Positions 27,920 through 36,929 of a DNA stretch of 64,000 nucleotides are shown here, piece by piece. Within the stretch, counting starts at the first letter, position 1. Each line of letters starts with the position of its first letter. The translations under genes were made by a program, and so were the position numbers. This DNA is from Peptostreptococcaceae bacterium (GTDB lineage Bacteria > Bacillota > Clostridia > Peptostreptococcales > Peptostreptococcaceae). Below the pieces are notes generated by a model. It was not told the origin of the DNA. It searched no databases and saw only the letters and a list, made by a program, of their open reading frames with translations. The DNA lies in NCBI GenBank assembly GCA_902363255.1, contig CABIZO010000003.1, positions 186,001-250,000 on the forward strand, given 5' to 3'.

Positions 27920-28176
27920 AAAATAACCTCGTCTCTATATATTTAGAGACGAGGTTTTACTCTCGCGGTACCACTCTAGTTAACTTAAATAAGTTCCCTT
28001 TACAATAATCATAATGATTATTTATCTTATAACGTAGATCTACGGTTTACTTTTTTGGTAAACAGCTCCTAGACAAGTTCAGAATCATCCACTGTCAAAT
28101 TTCACCAACTTTTGACTCTCTATAAGCTTCAAAATTCTTACTACTCCTATTCTTAGCTTTCTAATTATTTAACTTA
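27920..28176 (-). promoter_or_regulatory. T-box riboswitch, leucine specific (leuA leader)
   Basis: Minus-strand leader of leuA. The T-box sequence GAGTGGTACCGCG is at 27976-27964, followed by a strong terminator (AACCTCGTCTCTA stem, 27925-27956) and T-rich tail. In the specifier loop, aligned by the CTAGGAGC segment that follows it, the triplet is CTT (28077-28075) in GAACTTG, a leucine codon. Uncharged tRNA-Leu should stabilise the antiterminator and switch on leuA-leuC-leuD-leuB. Confidence 0.93.
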
Positions 28177-28182
28177 TTAGTA

Positions 28183-28211
28183 ATAATATACTAGACTTAA
28201 TTCTACGTCAA
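28183..28211 (-). promoter_or_regulatory. Predicted promoter of leucine operon
   Basis: Minus strand: -35 TTGACG (28211-28206), 17-bp spacer, -10 TATTAT (28188-28183), just ahead of the T-box. Confidence 0.7.
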
Positions 28212-28378
28212 TATATTTTTCGAAATTTTCTTAATATTTTTTAATATTTCCTCAAAGGCTTGAAAAAACATCTCTGTTCTTACATTTATTTATTGTTTAG
28301 GGTAATTAATATTATTTTTTTTAATAGTATATATAAAAGGCTATTTTAATAAAAAATATCATGGAGGGAGAATATTAA

Positions 28379-28747
28379 ATGGATGACATATATAAAAAAG
28401 CTCATAAAATGGCAAAAAACATTTATGACGAATACAAAGACGTAGACTATAAATTTCAGTTCCAATTATGTTTATCTTACCTTTCTGATAAAAAAATTGA
28501 TGAGAGAATTCAAGAAATCTTGACAGAAGTAAAAGTAAACGAAGAAGAGGCAAGGATATTGGAAAAAGTTGAATATTATTATAAAAACTTTTTCAATAGT
28601 GAAGAAAATCTTAAATTTAGACTTTGGCAAAGACAAGATAAAAGAAGAGTCTATATATCCGCCCCATATATTATAGGGAAACCTTATGTAGATCTGATAA
28701 ATTACAAACTATTTGATAAAGATAAAAAGGAAATAAAGAAGTTTTAA
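28379..28747 (+). CDS. Small charged protein of unknown function
   Basis: A 122-residue protein, strongly charged and Tyr/Lys-rich, apparently all-alpha in the first 75 residues with a short beta region after (RRVYISAPYIIGKPYVDLI). No signal peptide, membrane segment or familiar motif. GGAGGGAG at 28363 lies 8 bases before the ATG, and a hairpin terminator follows immediately, so it is a genuine single-gene unit on the opposite strand to its neighbours. I do not recognise the family. Confidence 0.6.
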   Translation: MDDIYKKAHKMAKNIYDEYKDVDYKFQFQLCLSYLSDKKIDERIQEILTEVKVNEEEARILEKVEYYYKNFFNSEENLKFRLWQRQDKRRVYISAPYIIGKPYVDLINYKLFDKDKKEIKKF

Positions 28748-28796
28748 CAAAAAGGTGATATCGCGCTAATAGTAGTGCGGTACACTTTTTTGTTTA
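28747..28796 (+). terminator. Intrinsic terminator with T-box-like sequence
   Basis: AACAAAAAGGTG..(A)TCGCGC pairs imperfectly with GTGCGGTACACTTTTTTGTT; T-rich at the end on the plus strand. The arm wording resembles a T-box antiterminator. Confidence 0.65.
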
Positions 28797-28846
28797 AAAA
28801 TGGCTGTTACACATAAGCTATCTATTCTTGGTGAAACAACCATTTT
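28797..28846 (-). terminator. Intrinsic terminator of CcdA-TlpA gene
   Basis: On the minus strand AAATGGTTGTTTCAC pairs with GTGTAACAGCCATTT, followed by TTTTT. Confidence 0.65.
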
Positions 28847-28859
28847 ATATTATTTATTA

Positions 28860-30041
28860 TTAGTTTAATTCTTTATCTTCAATAAGATTTTTCATTGTTT
28901 CTTTATTCATTGCACCTGGCACATATTTAGTAATGTATCCATCTTTATCAATTATAAATGTGGATGGGAATGAACTTATCCCATATTGATATATTTGACT
29001 TCCACCTTCGTCGAATACCACTGGGAAGGTATAACCTTCTTCTTTTAAAAATTTTTCTATATCTTCTTGACTACCTTCACTACCTAAATTAGGTGATGCC
29101 ACTCCAAGAATAACTACATCATCATTATTTTTATTATATTCTTTATATAATTCTTCTATATAGGGCATTTCACTTCTACAAGGTGGACACCATGTTGCCC
29201 AGAAGTTTAAGAATACTGTCTTTCCTCTATAATCACTAAGTTTATGTTCATTTCCATATTGATCATATAAAGCAAAATCTATAGCTTCAATTTTCTCTTC
29301 TTCAGTAGTTGTACCTTGGCTACTATCTATCTTCTTTTGATTTTCCATTTTAGAAGCATTTATATTATTAGTAAATCCATTATAAAACATTACTAAACCA
29401 GAGATAATAAGAATTATTCCTCCAAACTTCTTAATTATTCCCATATAACTTTTCATTTTATCTACAGTATTTATAAGTTTGTTGTAGAATAAAGACATTA
29501 ATATAAATGGTAATATAAATCCTATAGTATATACTCCTATTAATAAATAAGATGAAGCTACACTTTTTGAACTAGAAGACATAATTAGCACAGATGCGAG
29601 TATAGGACCTATACATGGGGTCCATCCAAAGCTAAAAGTAAATCCTAATAAAAACGAAGATATTGGGGTCATTTTTTTCGTTTTCATTTGGAATCTTTTT
29701 TCTTTGTTAAGTAAGTTCACCTTTATTATGTCCATATAGAATAGAGCCATAAATACTATAATAACCCCACCTATCATCATAATTAAGTTTTTATTTGTAT
29801 TAAAGAATGATTTTAATACATTTACCGATGTTCCCAATATAAAAAAAGTAGTTGAAATACCCAATGTAAAGAACAAAGTATTTCTAAATAATGCACTTTT
29901 AATAAAGCTACCATTTTTCATGTTTTCGATACTACTATTGGAAAGCATACTTAAGTATATTGGTAATATTGGTAATATACACGGTGATAAAAATGACAAT
30001 AATCCTTCTATAAGCACCACTAATAAATTTAATTTTTCCAT
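28860..30041 (-). CDS. CcdA-type membrane reductase fused to TlpA-like thioredoxin
   Basis: A 393-residue fusion. Residues about 1-225 form six membrane helices of the CcdA/DsbD family with the redox cysteines in FLSPCILPILP (helix 1) and FGWTPCIGPILAS (helix 4). Residues about 255-393 are an extracytoplasmic thioredoxin domain with WATWCPPCRSEMP and a cis-Pro region (SSFPSTFIID). Electrons from cytoplasmic thioredoxin would pass through the membrane part to the attached thioredoxin and then to an external target. The fusion makes this self-contained; substrates (cytochrome, spore or envelope protein) are unknown. AGGGAGA precedes the ATG. Confidence 0.88.
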   Translation of the reverse strand: MEKLNLLVVLIEGLLSFLSPCILPILPIYLSMLSNSSIENMKNGSFIKSALFRNTLFFTLGISTTFFILGTSVNVLKSFFNTNKNLIMMIGGVIIVFMALFYMDIIKVNLLNKEKRFQMKTKKMTPISSFLLGFTFSFGWTPCIGPILASVLIMSSSSKSVASSYLLIGVYTIGFILPFILMSLFYNKLINTVDKMKSYMGIIKKFGGIILIISGLVMFYNGFTNNINASKMENQKKIDSSQGTTTEEEKIEAIDFALYDQYGNEHKLSDYRGKTVFLNFWATWCPPCRSEMPYIEELYKEYNKNNDDVVILGVASPNLGSEGSQEDIEKFLKEEGYTFPVVFDEGGSQIYQYGISSFPSTFIIDKDGYITKYVPGAMNKETMKNLIEDKELN

Positions 30042-30228
30042 TACAATCTCCCTAAATTATTATTTTTTACTTTTTTACCCATTTTATCTAAATTTTTATC
30101 TCTCTTGTCATAATTTCTTCTATTTTTATATCTTAGCCTTATAAGATTATGTAGTTCTTACATATCTAATATAACAAAAATTAAAAATGTACTCAATTAA
30201 TCATTTTTTAGTAACTATCTATTTACAA

Positions 30229-30267
30229 AAAAATCTCCTATAAAATATATTAATCTTATAGGAGATT
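30229..30267 (-). terminator. Intrinsic terminator of hom
   Basis: AAATCTCCTATAA/TTATAGGAGATTT stem with T-rich tail on the minus strand. Confidence 0.85.
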
Positions 30268-30291
30268 TTCAACATTTGATTTGCTTTAATT

Positions 30292-31497
30292 TTAACTAAT
30301 TTTTAATAATTTTCTACTTTCCTTGCAATATCCTTTATCTTTAATTAAGCATAAAATATTATTAATTTCGTATTCTGAATCTGCATAAACCATAATTGCT
30401 AACTCATCATTATCTTCTATTATATCATACTGATCCACACAAGCTTTTATAAGCTCCATTATCTCTTCTTTTTTAGGTGATGTAAATCGTAACAAAACTT
30501 GGCATTTGTTATTTATAGTTTTTTCTACTTCAATCTTATCTTGTGTAAATTGATCTATATTAGCTATTCTATTATCAAAAATATCTATAACATCTGCATA
30601 AACAGCACTTCCTGTAGGCTCTTTTCCTGCCCCTTTACCTACGAATGATAATTCTCCAACAGAATCTCCTTTAAATACAACTATATTATACTCATTATCA
30701 ATTTGAGATAGTAAACTATTATTATCAACAAGAACTGGTCTTACAAATCCACTAACTTTCTCATTTTTTTTCTTACTTTGTCCAACTAGTTTAATTTTAC
30801 AGCCCATCTTTTTTGCATAATTCATATCTTTCATATCTATTTTTGATATTCCTTCCAGATAAAAATCTTTCCAGTACACTCGGCGATTATATGCCAAAGT
30901 TGATAAAATAGATAATTTTCTAGCTGCATCATAACCTTCCACATCTGCTTCTGGATTTGCTTCTGCAAAACCTAATTCTTGCGCTTCTTTTAATACTTCT
31001 TCATAAGACAAACCTTCATTATACATCTTACTTAAAATAAAATTTGTTGTTCCGTTTAATATTGCACGCATACTTTCAATTGAATTTCCTTCTAAAGATT
31101 CTGTCAAAGGCTTAAGCACTGGAATTCCGCCTCCTACAGATGCTTCAAAACGTAAACTAACATTATTTTCTTTTGCTAATTTTACAAGTTTATCACCATA
31201 TTCTGCTAACATATCTTTGTTTGCAGTAACTACATTTATTTTGTTTTCCAACGCTCTTTCTATATATTCATAAGAAGGATGTAATCCTCCCATTAATTCA
31301 ACTAAAATATCAATATCCTCTTCAAATACATCTTCTATATTATCAGTTATTATATTTGCATATTTAGAAGACTTATATTTATTTTTATTTCTTACTAATA
31401 TGCTTGTTATTTCTATCTTTCTTTTATCTTTATTTCCCTCAATAATTTGTACAAGCCCTTTTCCCACTGTTCCATATCCAAGTATAGCTATTTTCAT
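30292..31497 (-). CDS. hom: Homoserine dehydrogenase
   Basis: A 401-residue enzyme reducing aspartate semialdehyde to homoserine, branch point to threonine and methionine. N-terminal Rossmann motif GYGTVGKGL, then VTANKDMLA, the conserved GGGIPVLKPL and NGTTNFILSKM, AEADVEGYDAARKL with the catalytic Lys/Asp surroundings, and a C-terminal ACT-like regulatory region of about 80 residues. AGGAGG precedes the ATG. It is a single-gene transcript; its two tandem Thr T-boxes imply that threonine supply governs it. Confidence 0.93.
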   Translation of the reverse strand: MKIAILGYGTVGKGLVQIIEGNKDKRKIEITSILVRNKNKYKSSKYANIITDNIEDVFEEDIDILVELMGGLHPSYEYIERALENKINVVTANKDMLAEYGDKLVKLAKENNVSLRFEASVGGGIPVLKPLTESLEGNSIESMRAILNGTTNFILSKMYNEGLSYEEVLKEAQELGFAEANPEADVEGYDAARKLSILSTLAYNRRVYWKDFYLEGISKIDMKDMNYAKKMGCKIKLVGQSKKKNEKVSGFVRPVLVDNNSLLSQIDNEYNIVVFKGDSVGELSFVGKGAGKEPTGSAVYADVIDIFDNRIANIDQFTQDKIEVEKTINNKCQVLLRFTSPKKEEIMELIKACVDQYDIIEDNDELAIMVYADSEYEINNILCLIKDKGYCKESRKLLKIS

Positions 31498-31544
31498 GTT
31501 AAAACCTCCTTTTAATTTACCAAAACTAAAATTTATCTTTCAAT

Positions 31545-31792
31545 CAAAAAAGAGACCAATCCCTCATAAAGGGACGAGTCTCTCGCGGTTCCACCCAATT
31601 TAGTTTTATTTATAATAAAACTCACTTAATGCTTTAACGCAGCTTACGGTTAATCTTACTGAAATCAACAAAATCACTTCAGATTACAGCTCCTAGGTAG
31701 TTTTCAATCTCTCTAATTTGAAAAGCCTTACAGCCACGAGCTTTTCTCTCTGGTAATCGAATTAGATTTACTCTTCCTATTCATTGCTTTTA
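31545..31792 (-). promoter_or_regulatory. T-box riboswitch, threonine specific, proximal copy
   Basis: Nearest hom. T-box sequence GGGTGGAACCGCGAG at 31595-31581, then terminator stem AGAGAC..GTCCCT/AGGGAT..GTCTCT (31551-31583) and TTTTTT. The specifier position, aligned by CTAGGAGC, reads ACT (31701-31699), a threonine codon. Confidence 0.92.
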
Positions 31793-31820
31793 AATATTGA
31801 ATTCTCAAGTATATAAAAAT

Positions 31821-32060
31821 AAAAAAACTCGTCCTTATAAATAAGGACGAGATATCTTCCCGCGGTTCCACCTAAATTGATTTTAAAATCCACTTAACGC
31901 CTTAACGCAGCTTACGGTTAATCTTACTGAAATCAACAAGATTACTTCAGATCACAGCTCCTAGGTAGTTTTCAATCCCTCTAATTTGAAAAGCCTTACA
32001 GCCACGAGCTTTTCTCTCTGGTAATCGAATTAGATTTACTCTTCCTATTCATCGCTTTTA
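31821..32060 (-). promoter_or_regulatory. T-box riboswitch, threonine specific, distal copy
   Basis: Upstream copy with AGGTGGAACCGCGG, its own terminator (CTCGTCCTTAT/ATAAGGACGAG, 31828-31851, then TTTTTTT) and specifier ACT (31969-31967). Stem I is almost identical to the proximal copy over more than 55 bases, so the pair arose by recent tandem duplication. Both must read through for hom to be expressed. Confidence 0.92.
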
Positions 32061-32086
32061 TAATTCTAAATTTATATTAAATTAAT

Positions 32087-32113
32087 ATTATAAGAAATAT
32101 TACTAATTGTCAA
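32087..32113 (-). promoter_or_regulatory. Predicted promoter of hom T-box leader
   Basis: Minus strand: -35 TTGACA (32113-32108) and -10 TATAAT (32092-32087) with a short 15-bp spacer. Confidence 0.55.
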
Positions 32114-32178
32114 GATAATTTTTGATTTTTTAAATCTATTATATAGTATATTAAAAACTATTATAAAATGTGATAAAT

Positions 32179-33024
32179 TTATCTTATTTTTCTTTTATAT
32201 AGCCTAGCATTTATTTCACAACCAATTAGAATAGTCCAACTACTTAAATAAACCCAAGTCATAAGTACTATAATACCACCTAAGCTCCCATAAATAATAT
32301 CGTATCTTGCAAAATTATTTGAATAAAATGAATAACAAAATGATGCTACTAACCAACACAATGTGGATACTATAGCTCCAGGCAATACTTCTCGAAAAGA
32401 TAATTTTTTATTTGGAGTAAATCTATATAAATTCATTAAAATTATAATAATAGTTATGATTCCTACAATATATCTGCATAAATTCCAAATATACATAAAG
32501 TACTGGTCTAGCCCAATTAAATTAAATAAAAATGATCCCAGTTTTTCTCCAAATACTAAAAAAATCATAGATGTAAAGATCAATACAACTATCATTATTA
32601 CAAATACTAATGATATAAATAATACCTCTAAATATGGTCTTGTTTCTCTAATATTATATGACCTATTCATTCCTCTAATTAATGATAGCACTGCCCTAGA
32701 CATGGTATACATAGCTAACATAAAACTTAATATTAAAAAACTAAAGCTTCTATTTTCTATGGCAGATTGAATTAAGGATGATACTATATTAAAAGCACTT
32801 GATGGTAGTATCTTCTTGAATAAAAATATATATTTACTAATCTTAATCATGGGAGTATAAACAACTAAACTTATTGTAAATATTAAAAAAGGAAAGAAGG
32901 ATAATAATAAGTAAAATGACATTTCCGCAGCTTTAGAGTTTATCTCTCTGTAATTAGAATATTCCATAAAAAATTTTATTTTTTTGCTATACGTTTGAAA
33001 TCTACTATTAAATTTATTTTTCAT
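32179..33024 (-). CDS. YihY/BrkB-family membrane protein
   Basis: A 281-residue integral membrane protein with about six hydrophobic helices. Family features are AAEMSFYLLLSFFPFLIF near residue 33, the SRAVLSLIRGMNRSYN segment near 110, and GGIIVLMTWVYLSSWTILIGCEINA at the C-terminus. It was once annotated as ribonuclease BN in error; the function is unknown, perhaps a transporter. AGGAGGGATG lies before the start codon. It stands alone. Confidence 0.88.
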   Translation of the reverse strand: MKNKFNSRFQTYSKKIKFFMEYSNYREINSKAAEMSFYLLLSFFPFLIFTISLVVYTPMIKISKYIFLFKKILPSSAFNIVSSLIQSAIENRSFSFLILSFMLAMYTMSRAVLSLIRGMNRSYNIRETRPYLEVLFISLVFVIMIVVLIFTSMIFLVFGEKLGSFLFNLIGLDQYFMYIWNLCRYIVGIITIIIILMNLYRFTPNKKLSFREVLPGAIVSTLCWLVASFCYSFYSNNFARYDIIYGSLGGIIVLMTWVYLSSWTILIGCEINARLYKRKIR

Positions 33025-33412
33025 ATCATCCCTCCTATCCTATATTTTACTACAATAGTAATATTATTTTCCATGTTTATCACTAACCATACTATATCTT
33101 GCATAACAATTATTATAATTATAGAACCTATCTCTAATACCCTGTTTATGCTTTTTAAATACCTACAAAATTACTTATTAATATTAACATTTAAGTAATC
33201 TGTTAATATTCTAGATTTGTTTATTTATATATATGTATAATTCAAGAAAACTTTCATTTTAAAGTATATATTATAACGTACCTGTAAACAAAAACTAAAT
33301 CTACACATTTATATAGTTCAAAATTAAGGAAACTTAAACTACTTTAGATTTAATTTTATCTTTTATATACTAAAATATTTTTATAATTCATTAAAAATTT
33401 CAATAAAATACT
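33025..33412. other. A/T-rich intergenic stretch, nothing clear
   Basis: About 390 bases between the YihY gene and the pgcA terminator without a coding frame, hairpin or convincing promoter. Confidence 0.4.
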
Positions 33413-33462
33413 AAAAAAGTAATGAAACTTTAATATTTTACTATCAAAAATCATTACTTTTT
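33413..33462 (-). terminator. Intrinsic terminator of pgcA
   Basis: AAAAAGTAATGA/TCATTACTTTTT arms around a long A/T loop; T-rich tail on the minus strand. Confidence 0.65.
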
Positions 33463-33523
33463 CTTTAATAATATTATTTAATCATATAATATAATGCATA
33501 TTTTGCTTTAATTATAATTATTT

Positions 33524-35221
33524 TTACATTAATTGATTTAATATTTCATTTATGCTTTGTTTAATTCCAGATACCTTATCATTACATTCTGATTCATCAT
33601 TTCCTTTTACTGCCACGTAGAACTTAAGCTTTGGCTCAGTTCCTGAAGGTCTAACCGCAACCCAAGATTCATCTTCTAAGAAATATTTTAATACATTAGC
33701 CTTTGGTAAATTATCTATACCTTGAGCAAAGTCTTTTACTTCTACAACCTTTTTGCCATTTAAAGCTTCTATATCATTATTTCTAAAATAAGATATTATC
33801 TCTTGTATCTTCTCTAATCCTTCTATTCCAGCTAAAGTTAAAGATATTGTTTCTTCTTTAAAGTATCCGTATTTTTTGTACAATTCTTGTAATCCTTCAT
33901 ATAAACTCATACCTTTTGAATAGTAGTATGCAGCCATTTCAGATATTAATAAAGATGCTACTACTCCATCTTTATCTCTTGCATGAGTACCAACTAAATA
34001 ACCATAACTTTCTTCGTATCCAAATAAATAAGTCTTATCATTATTTTCTTCAAAAGATTTTATCTTTTCACCTATAAATTTGAATCCTGTAAGTACATTC
34101 ATTACTTCCACATTATTTGCTTTGGCTATATCTGCCCCAAATTCAGAAGTAACAATAGTTTTTATAAGAACCGAATCATTCTCTAATTTATTTTCTTCTT
34201 TTTGACCTTCTATTATATAGTTAGTTAACATTCCACCAATTTGGTTTCCAGTAAGAAGTGCATAATCGCCACTAGTAGTCTTTACTGCAACTCCAACTCT
34301 ATCGCAGTCTGGGTCAGTGGCTATAACTAAGTTTGCTCCTTCTTTTTTTGCAAGTTCTATTCCTCTAGTTAATGCTTTTTGATCTTCTGGATTTGGATAT
34401 TCAATTCCAGCAAAATTTGGATCTGGCATTTCTTCTTCTTTTACAAGAAGTACATGTTCAAATCCAACTTCTTTTAGTGCTCTTTTTACAGGTACATTAC
34501 CAGTCCCACAAAGTGGTGTATAAACTATTTTAAATTCTTTTCCTACATTTTTTACTAAGTCTTTTCTTATGACTTGTTTTTTTACTACTTCAATAAAATC
34601 AGTGTCTTGTTTTTCACCTAACATTATTACTAAATCTTTATTTTCTTCAGTTAATGTTGGAATTGTTGAATAATCTTCTATTGAATTTATTTCTTCAGTT
34701 ATAGCATTTGCTATTTCTGGCATTACTTGAGCTCCATCTTCCCAATATACTTTATATCCATTGTATTCTGGTGGATTATGGCTAGCAGTTATAACTATAC
34801 CTGCTATTGCATGTAAATTTCTTACTGCAAAAGAAAGCTCTGGTGTAGTTCTTAAACTATCAAATATGTATGCTTTTATTCCACAAGCTGCCAATGTATT
34901 TGCAGATTCTAAACAAAATTCTCTAGACATGTATCTATTGTCGTGAGCTATAACTACTCCTCTTTCTTGCTCTTCTTTAGTAGTATTTTTTAGTATGTAG
35001 TTAGCTAGTCCAAAAGTAGCTCTTCTAACAGTATATATATTTATTCTGTTAGTTCCAGCCGCTATTACTCCCCTAAGACCTGCTGTTCCAAACTCTAAGT
35101 CTTTATAGAATCTATCTTCTATTTCCTTTTCATTACCTTTTAAGTTAACTAACTCTTCTTTAGTTTTTTCATCAAAATACTGATTATCTATCCAGCTATT
35201 ATATTTTCCCTTATATGCCAT
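33524..35221 (-). CDS. pgcA: Phosphoglucomutase (phosphohexomutase family)
   Basis: A 565-residue alpha-D-phosphohexomutase. Motifs in order: GTAGLRGVIAAGTNR (about 47), the phosphoserine loop VITASHNPPEYNGYK (about 143), the metal loop ATDPDCDRVGVAV (about 300), the sugar-binding GYEESYGY (about 400), and the phosphate-binding RPSGTEPKLKFY (about 520). It interconverts glucose-1- and glucose-6-phosphate for wall and glycolipid precursors; mannose specificity cannot be excluded. AAAGGAG precedes the ATG. Confidence 0.92.
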   Translation of the reverse strand: MAYKGKYNSWIDNQYFDEKTKEELVNLKGNEKEIEDRFYKDLEFGTAGLRGVIAAGTNRINIYTVRRATFGLANYILKNTTKEEQERGVVIAHDNRYMSREFCLESANTLAACGIKAYIFDSLRTTPELSFAVRNLHAIAGIVITASHNPPEYNGYKVYWEDGAQVMPEIANAITEEINSIEDYSTIPTLTEENKDLVIMLGEKQDTDFIEVVKKQVIRKDLVKNVGKEFKIVYTPLCGTGNVPVKRALKEVGFEHVLLVKEEEMPDPNFAGIEYPNPEDQKALTRGIELAKKEGANLVIATDPDCDRVGVAVKTTSGDYALLTGNQIGGMLTNYIIEGQKEENKLENDSVLIKTIVTSEFGADIAKANNVEVMNVLTGFKFIGEKIKSFEENNDKTYLFGYEESYGYLVGTHARDKDGVVASLLISEMAAYYYSKGMSLYEGLQELYKKYGYFKEETISLTLAGIEGLEKIQEIISYFRNNDIEALNGKKVVEVKDFAQGIDNLPKANVLKYFLEDESWVAVRPSGTEPKLKFYVAVKGNDESECNDKVSGIKQSINEILNQLM

Positions 35222-35359
35222 TTAAATTACTCCTTTACTTTTACTTCTACTTTTTATTACTATTTTTTATGAATAATCCTATGTATATTTTATCCTTATT
35301 TTTCTATTTAGTAAATATAAAATAAACTCTCAACTAAAAATAATTTTCTATAAAATACA

Positions 35360-35396
35360 AAAGTATTAGATCAAGCTTAACTTGACCTAATACTTT
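35360..35396 (-). terminator. Intrinsic terminator of 3D-domain gene
   Basis: AAAGTATTAG(A)TCAAG pairs with CTTGA(C)CTAATACTTT, one mismatch. Confidence 0.7.
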
Positions 35397-35399
35397 AAT

Positions 35400-36233
35400 T
35401 TATCCAACAATATAAATTTCTATATTTCTTACACCCCAATTGTAGCAAGCAGAAGAACTATTCATAAATATATCTATTCTATTACCTTTTATTCCTCCAC
35501 CACAGTCTTCTGCTACAAAAGTCATATTAAATTTAGGTATATATACTTTTGTACCATAAGGTATTATTCTAGGATCTACAGCAATAGTCCCCCATCTTGG
35601 ACGTGTTCCAGTTGCAGTTATACCATCACCGCTATATGCAGTGGCTGACACTACCATTTTATCTCCTTTAACACTAGAACTACTCTTAGATGTTGAAGTT
35701 TTCTGTGATAAGTTTACAGAGCTTACATTATAGCTTGTTCCTCTTCCTTTTACAACAACCTTGTCTACTGCTTCTTCACGTATTATTTCTTTATCTGCTA
35801 TCCTTGATACCAATTTACCATCACGATAGACTTCTTCATATACTACAGTTTTTCTTCCATTTTTCCCTTGTTGAGTTACTTTTTTAACCCCTTTTGGTAA
35901 GGATTTATCTTCTTTTACCGTAGTTTTATATGCTATTCTTGAATGTTCACTAACACTAATTTGTTGCACATATGTAATTTTTATATCCATATAATCTTCT
36001 AACTTACTATCTGGATTAGGATATATAATATCATCTTCATCATAATATATATTATTTTCCTTTAGTAAATCTTTTACTGTTTTACAATAAGAGTTTACTG
36101 TTATTTCTTCTCCTTTAACATGTAAAACTATTTGTTCTTTTTTTACTACAAAGTATGAAGTAAGAAGTACACAAAAAGTTACAGTTATTAATAAACTCCT
36201 TAAAATAATATTATTTTTAAAACTATTTTTCAT
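35400..36233 (-). CDS. Secreted G5/3D-domain cell wall protein (YabE-like)
   Basis: A 277-residue exported protein: N-terminal signal anchor (about 10-30), a DUF348 ubiquitin-like module (about 32-90), a G5 domain (about 90-165, ending VVVKGRGT), a Ser/Lys linker, and a C-terminal 3D domain with the three aspartates visible (AVDPRIIPYG, VAEDCGGGIKG, RIDIFM). The 3D domain is a double-psi beta barrel lytic transglycosylase-like fold, so peptidoglycan cleavage is likely. It is a shorter relative of Bacillus YabE (one DUF348 rather than several). AGGGGGA precedes the ATG. Confidence 0.9.
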   Translation of the reverse strand: MKNSFKNNIILRSLLITVTFCVLLTSYFVVKKEQIVLHVKGEEITVNSYCKTVKDLLKENNIYYDEDDIIYPNPDSKLEDYMDIKITYVQQISVSEHSRIAYKTTVKEDKSLPKGVKKVTQQGKNGRKTVVYEEVYRDGKLVSRIADKEIIREEAVDKVVVKGRGTSYNVSSVNLSQKTSTSKSSSSVKGDKMVVSATAYSGDGITATGTRPRWGTIAVDPRIIPYGTKVYIPKFNMTFVAEDCGGGIKGNRIDIFMNSSSACYNWGVRNIEIYIVG

Positions 36234-36434
36234 TTTTAATCCCCCTATAAATATTCAATATATCAACTTAATTATTTTCTCTTTCATATAACTTGTTTAT
36301 ATATTTATATTTATAGAAGTAATAAAATATGTAACTAATTTGTAACTAATATTTACATTCAAAATATATTATTGTTAATATTTAGTAACTATCTTAGTTT
36401 CACTCATATAATTTTTTAATATTTTGTAATTAAT

Positions 36435-36599
36435 TTATCTTGCTTCTTTAATTATATTGTAAATTTTAACGTATGTTTCTCCTACTTCCTCTGCTGATTT
36501 AGCCTCTTCCTTAGAAACTCTATAATATAATTCTGTTAATTCAATAGCCACATCCTTAGCATTTCTTTGTGAAGAACCTGTTACTTTTGTTTCTGCCAT
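36435..36599 (-). CDS. 54-residue conserved-looking small protein
   Basis: ATG at 36599 after AGGAGGAAATATAA, stop TAA at 36437-36435. The product is a small amphipathic helical protein with mixed charge (SQRNAKDVAIELTELYYRV, EEAKSAEEVGETYVKIY), no Cys and no membrane segment. The excellent ribosome binding site and codon pattern support expression. I do not recognise the family. The next gene downstream, 200 bases away, is the 3D-domain protein, and I see no terminator between them. Confidence 0.65.
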   Translation of the reverse strand: MAETKVTGSSQRNAKDVAIELTELYYRVSKEEAKSAEEVGETYVKIYNIIKEAR

Positions 36600-36698
36600 T
36601 TATATTTCCTCCTAATTTATAGCGATAATAATTTATTTTTTTAATTGTTTCTTACTTTTTATAAGTATAACAAATTTTTAACATCTTTGTTTTATATC

Positions 36699-36783
36699 AA
36701 AAAAAGTAGCACGATTTTAATTCGTGCTAGGGCGGGTTAAATTACTTAAGCTAAATTTGTATTTAACATTTAATAAACTATCT
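36699..36783 (-). ncRNA. Candidate small RNA with CCCGCCC motif
   Basis: Minus strand, about 85 bases. It starts from TTGATT-17 bp-TATCAT (36818-36790) and ends in a perfect 8-bp stem TAGCACGA/TCGTGCTA (36729-36707) followed by C then seven T. Just before the stem, AACCCGCCC stands in an A/U-rich strand, a likely seed for pairing with G-rich ribosome binding sites. No reading frame is visible. Confidence 0.45.
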
Positions 36784-36789
36784 AATTAA

Positions 36790-36818
36790 ATGATATAATA
36801 ATACTTTTTATAAATCAA
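36790..36818 (-). promoter_or_regulatory. Promoter of candidate small RNA
   Basis: -35 TTGATT (36818-36813), 17-bp spacer, -10 TATCAT (36795-36790). The 20 bases starting at this -35 recur near 37180 on the same strand. Confidence 0.5.
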
Positions 36819-36870
36819 TTATATATAATATAATAATTTCCATTTGGAATGGATTATTTATCCTCTTGCT

Positions 36871-36899
36871 TTGCATACATTTAAACACATAAGTATAAT
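36871..36899 (+). promoter_or_regulatory. Plus-strand promoter into RNA region
   Basis: -35 TTGCAT (36871-36876), 17-bp spacer, -10 TATAAT (36894-36899), the best-looking promoter in this gap. It points into the complement of the RNA at 36930-37124, with no coding frame after it; the first plus-strand terminator is at 37263-37287. Confidence 0.5.
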
Positions 36900-36929
36900 G
36901 GCTATGCTTAATAATAAATTACTCTTTAA

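Noticed and set aside
35690..35887. Plus-strand open frame inside the 3D-domain gene
   Set aside because: Antisense of the G5 domain coding region, with no ribosome binding site.
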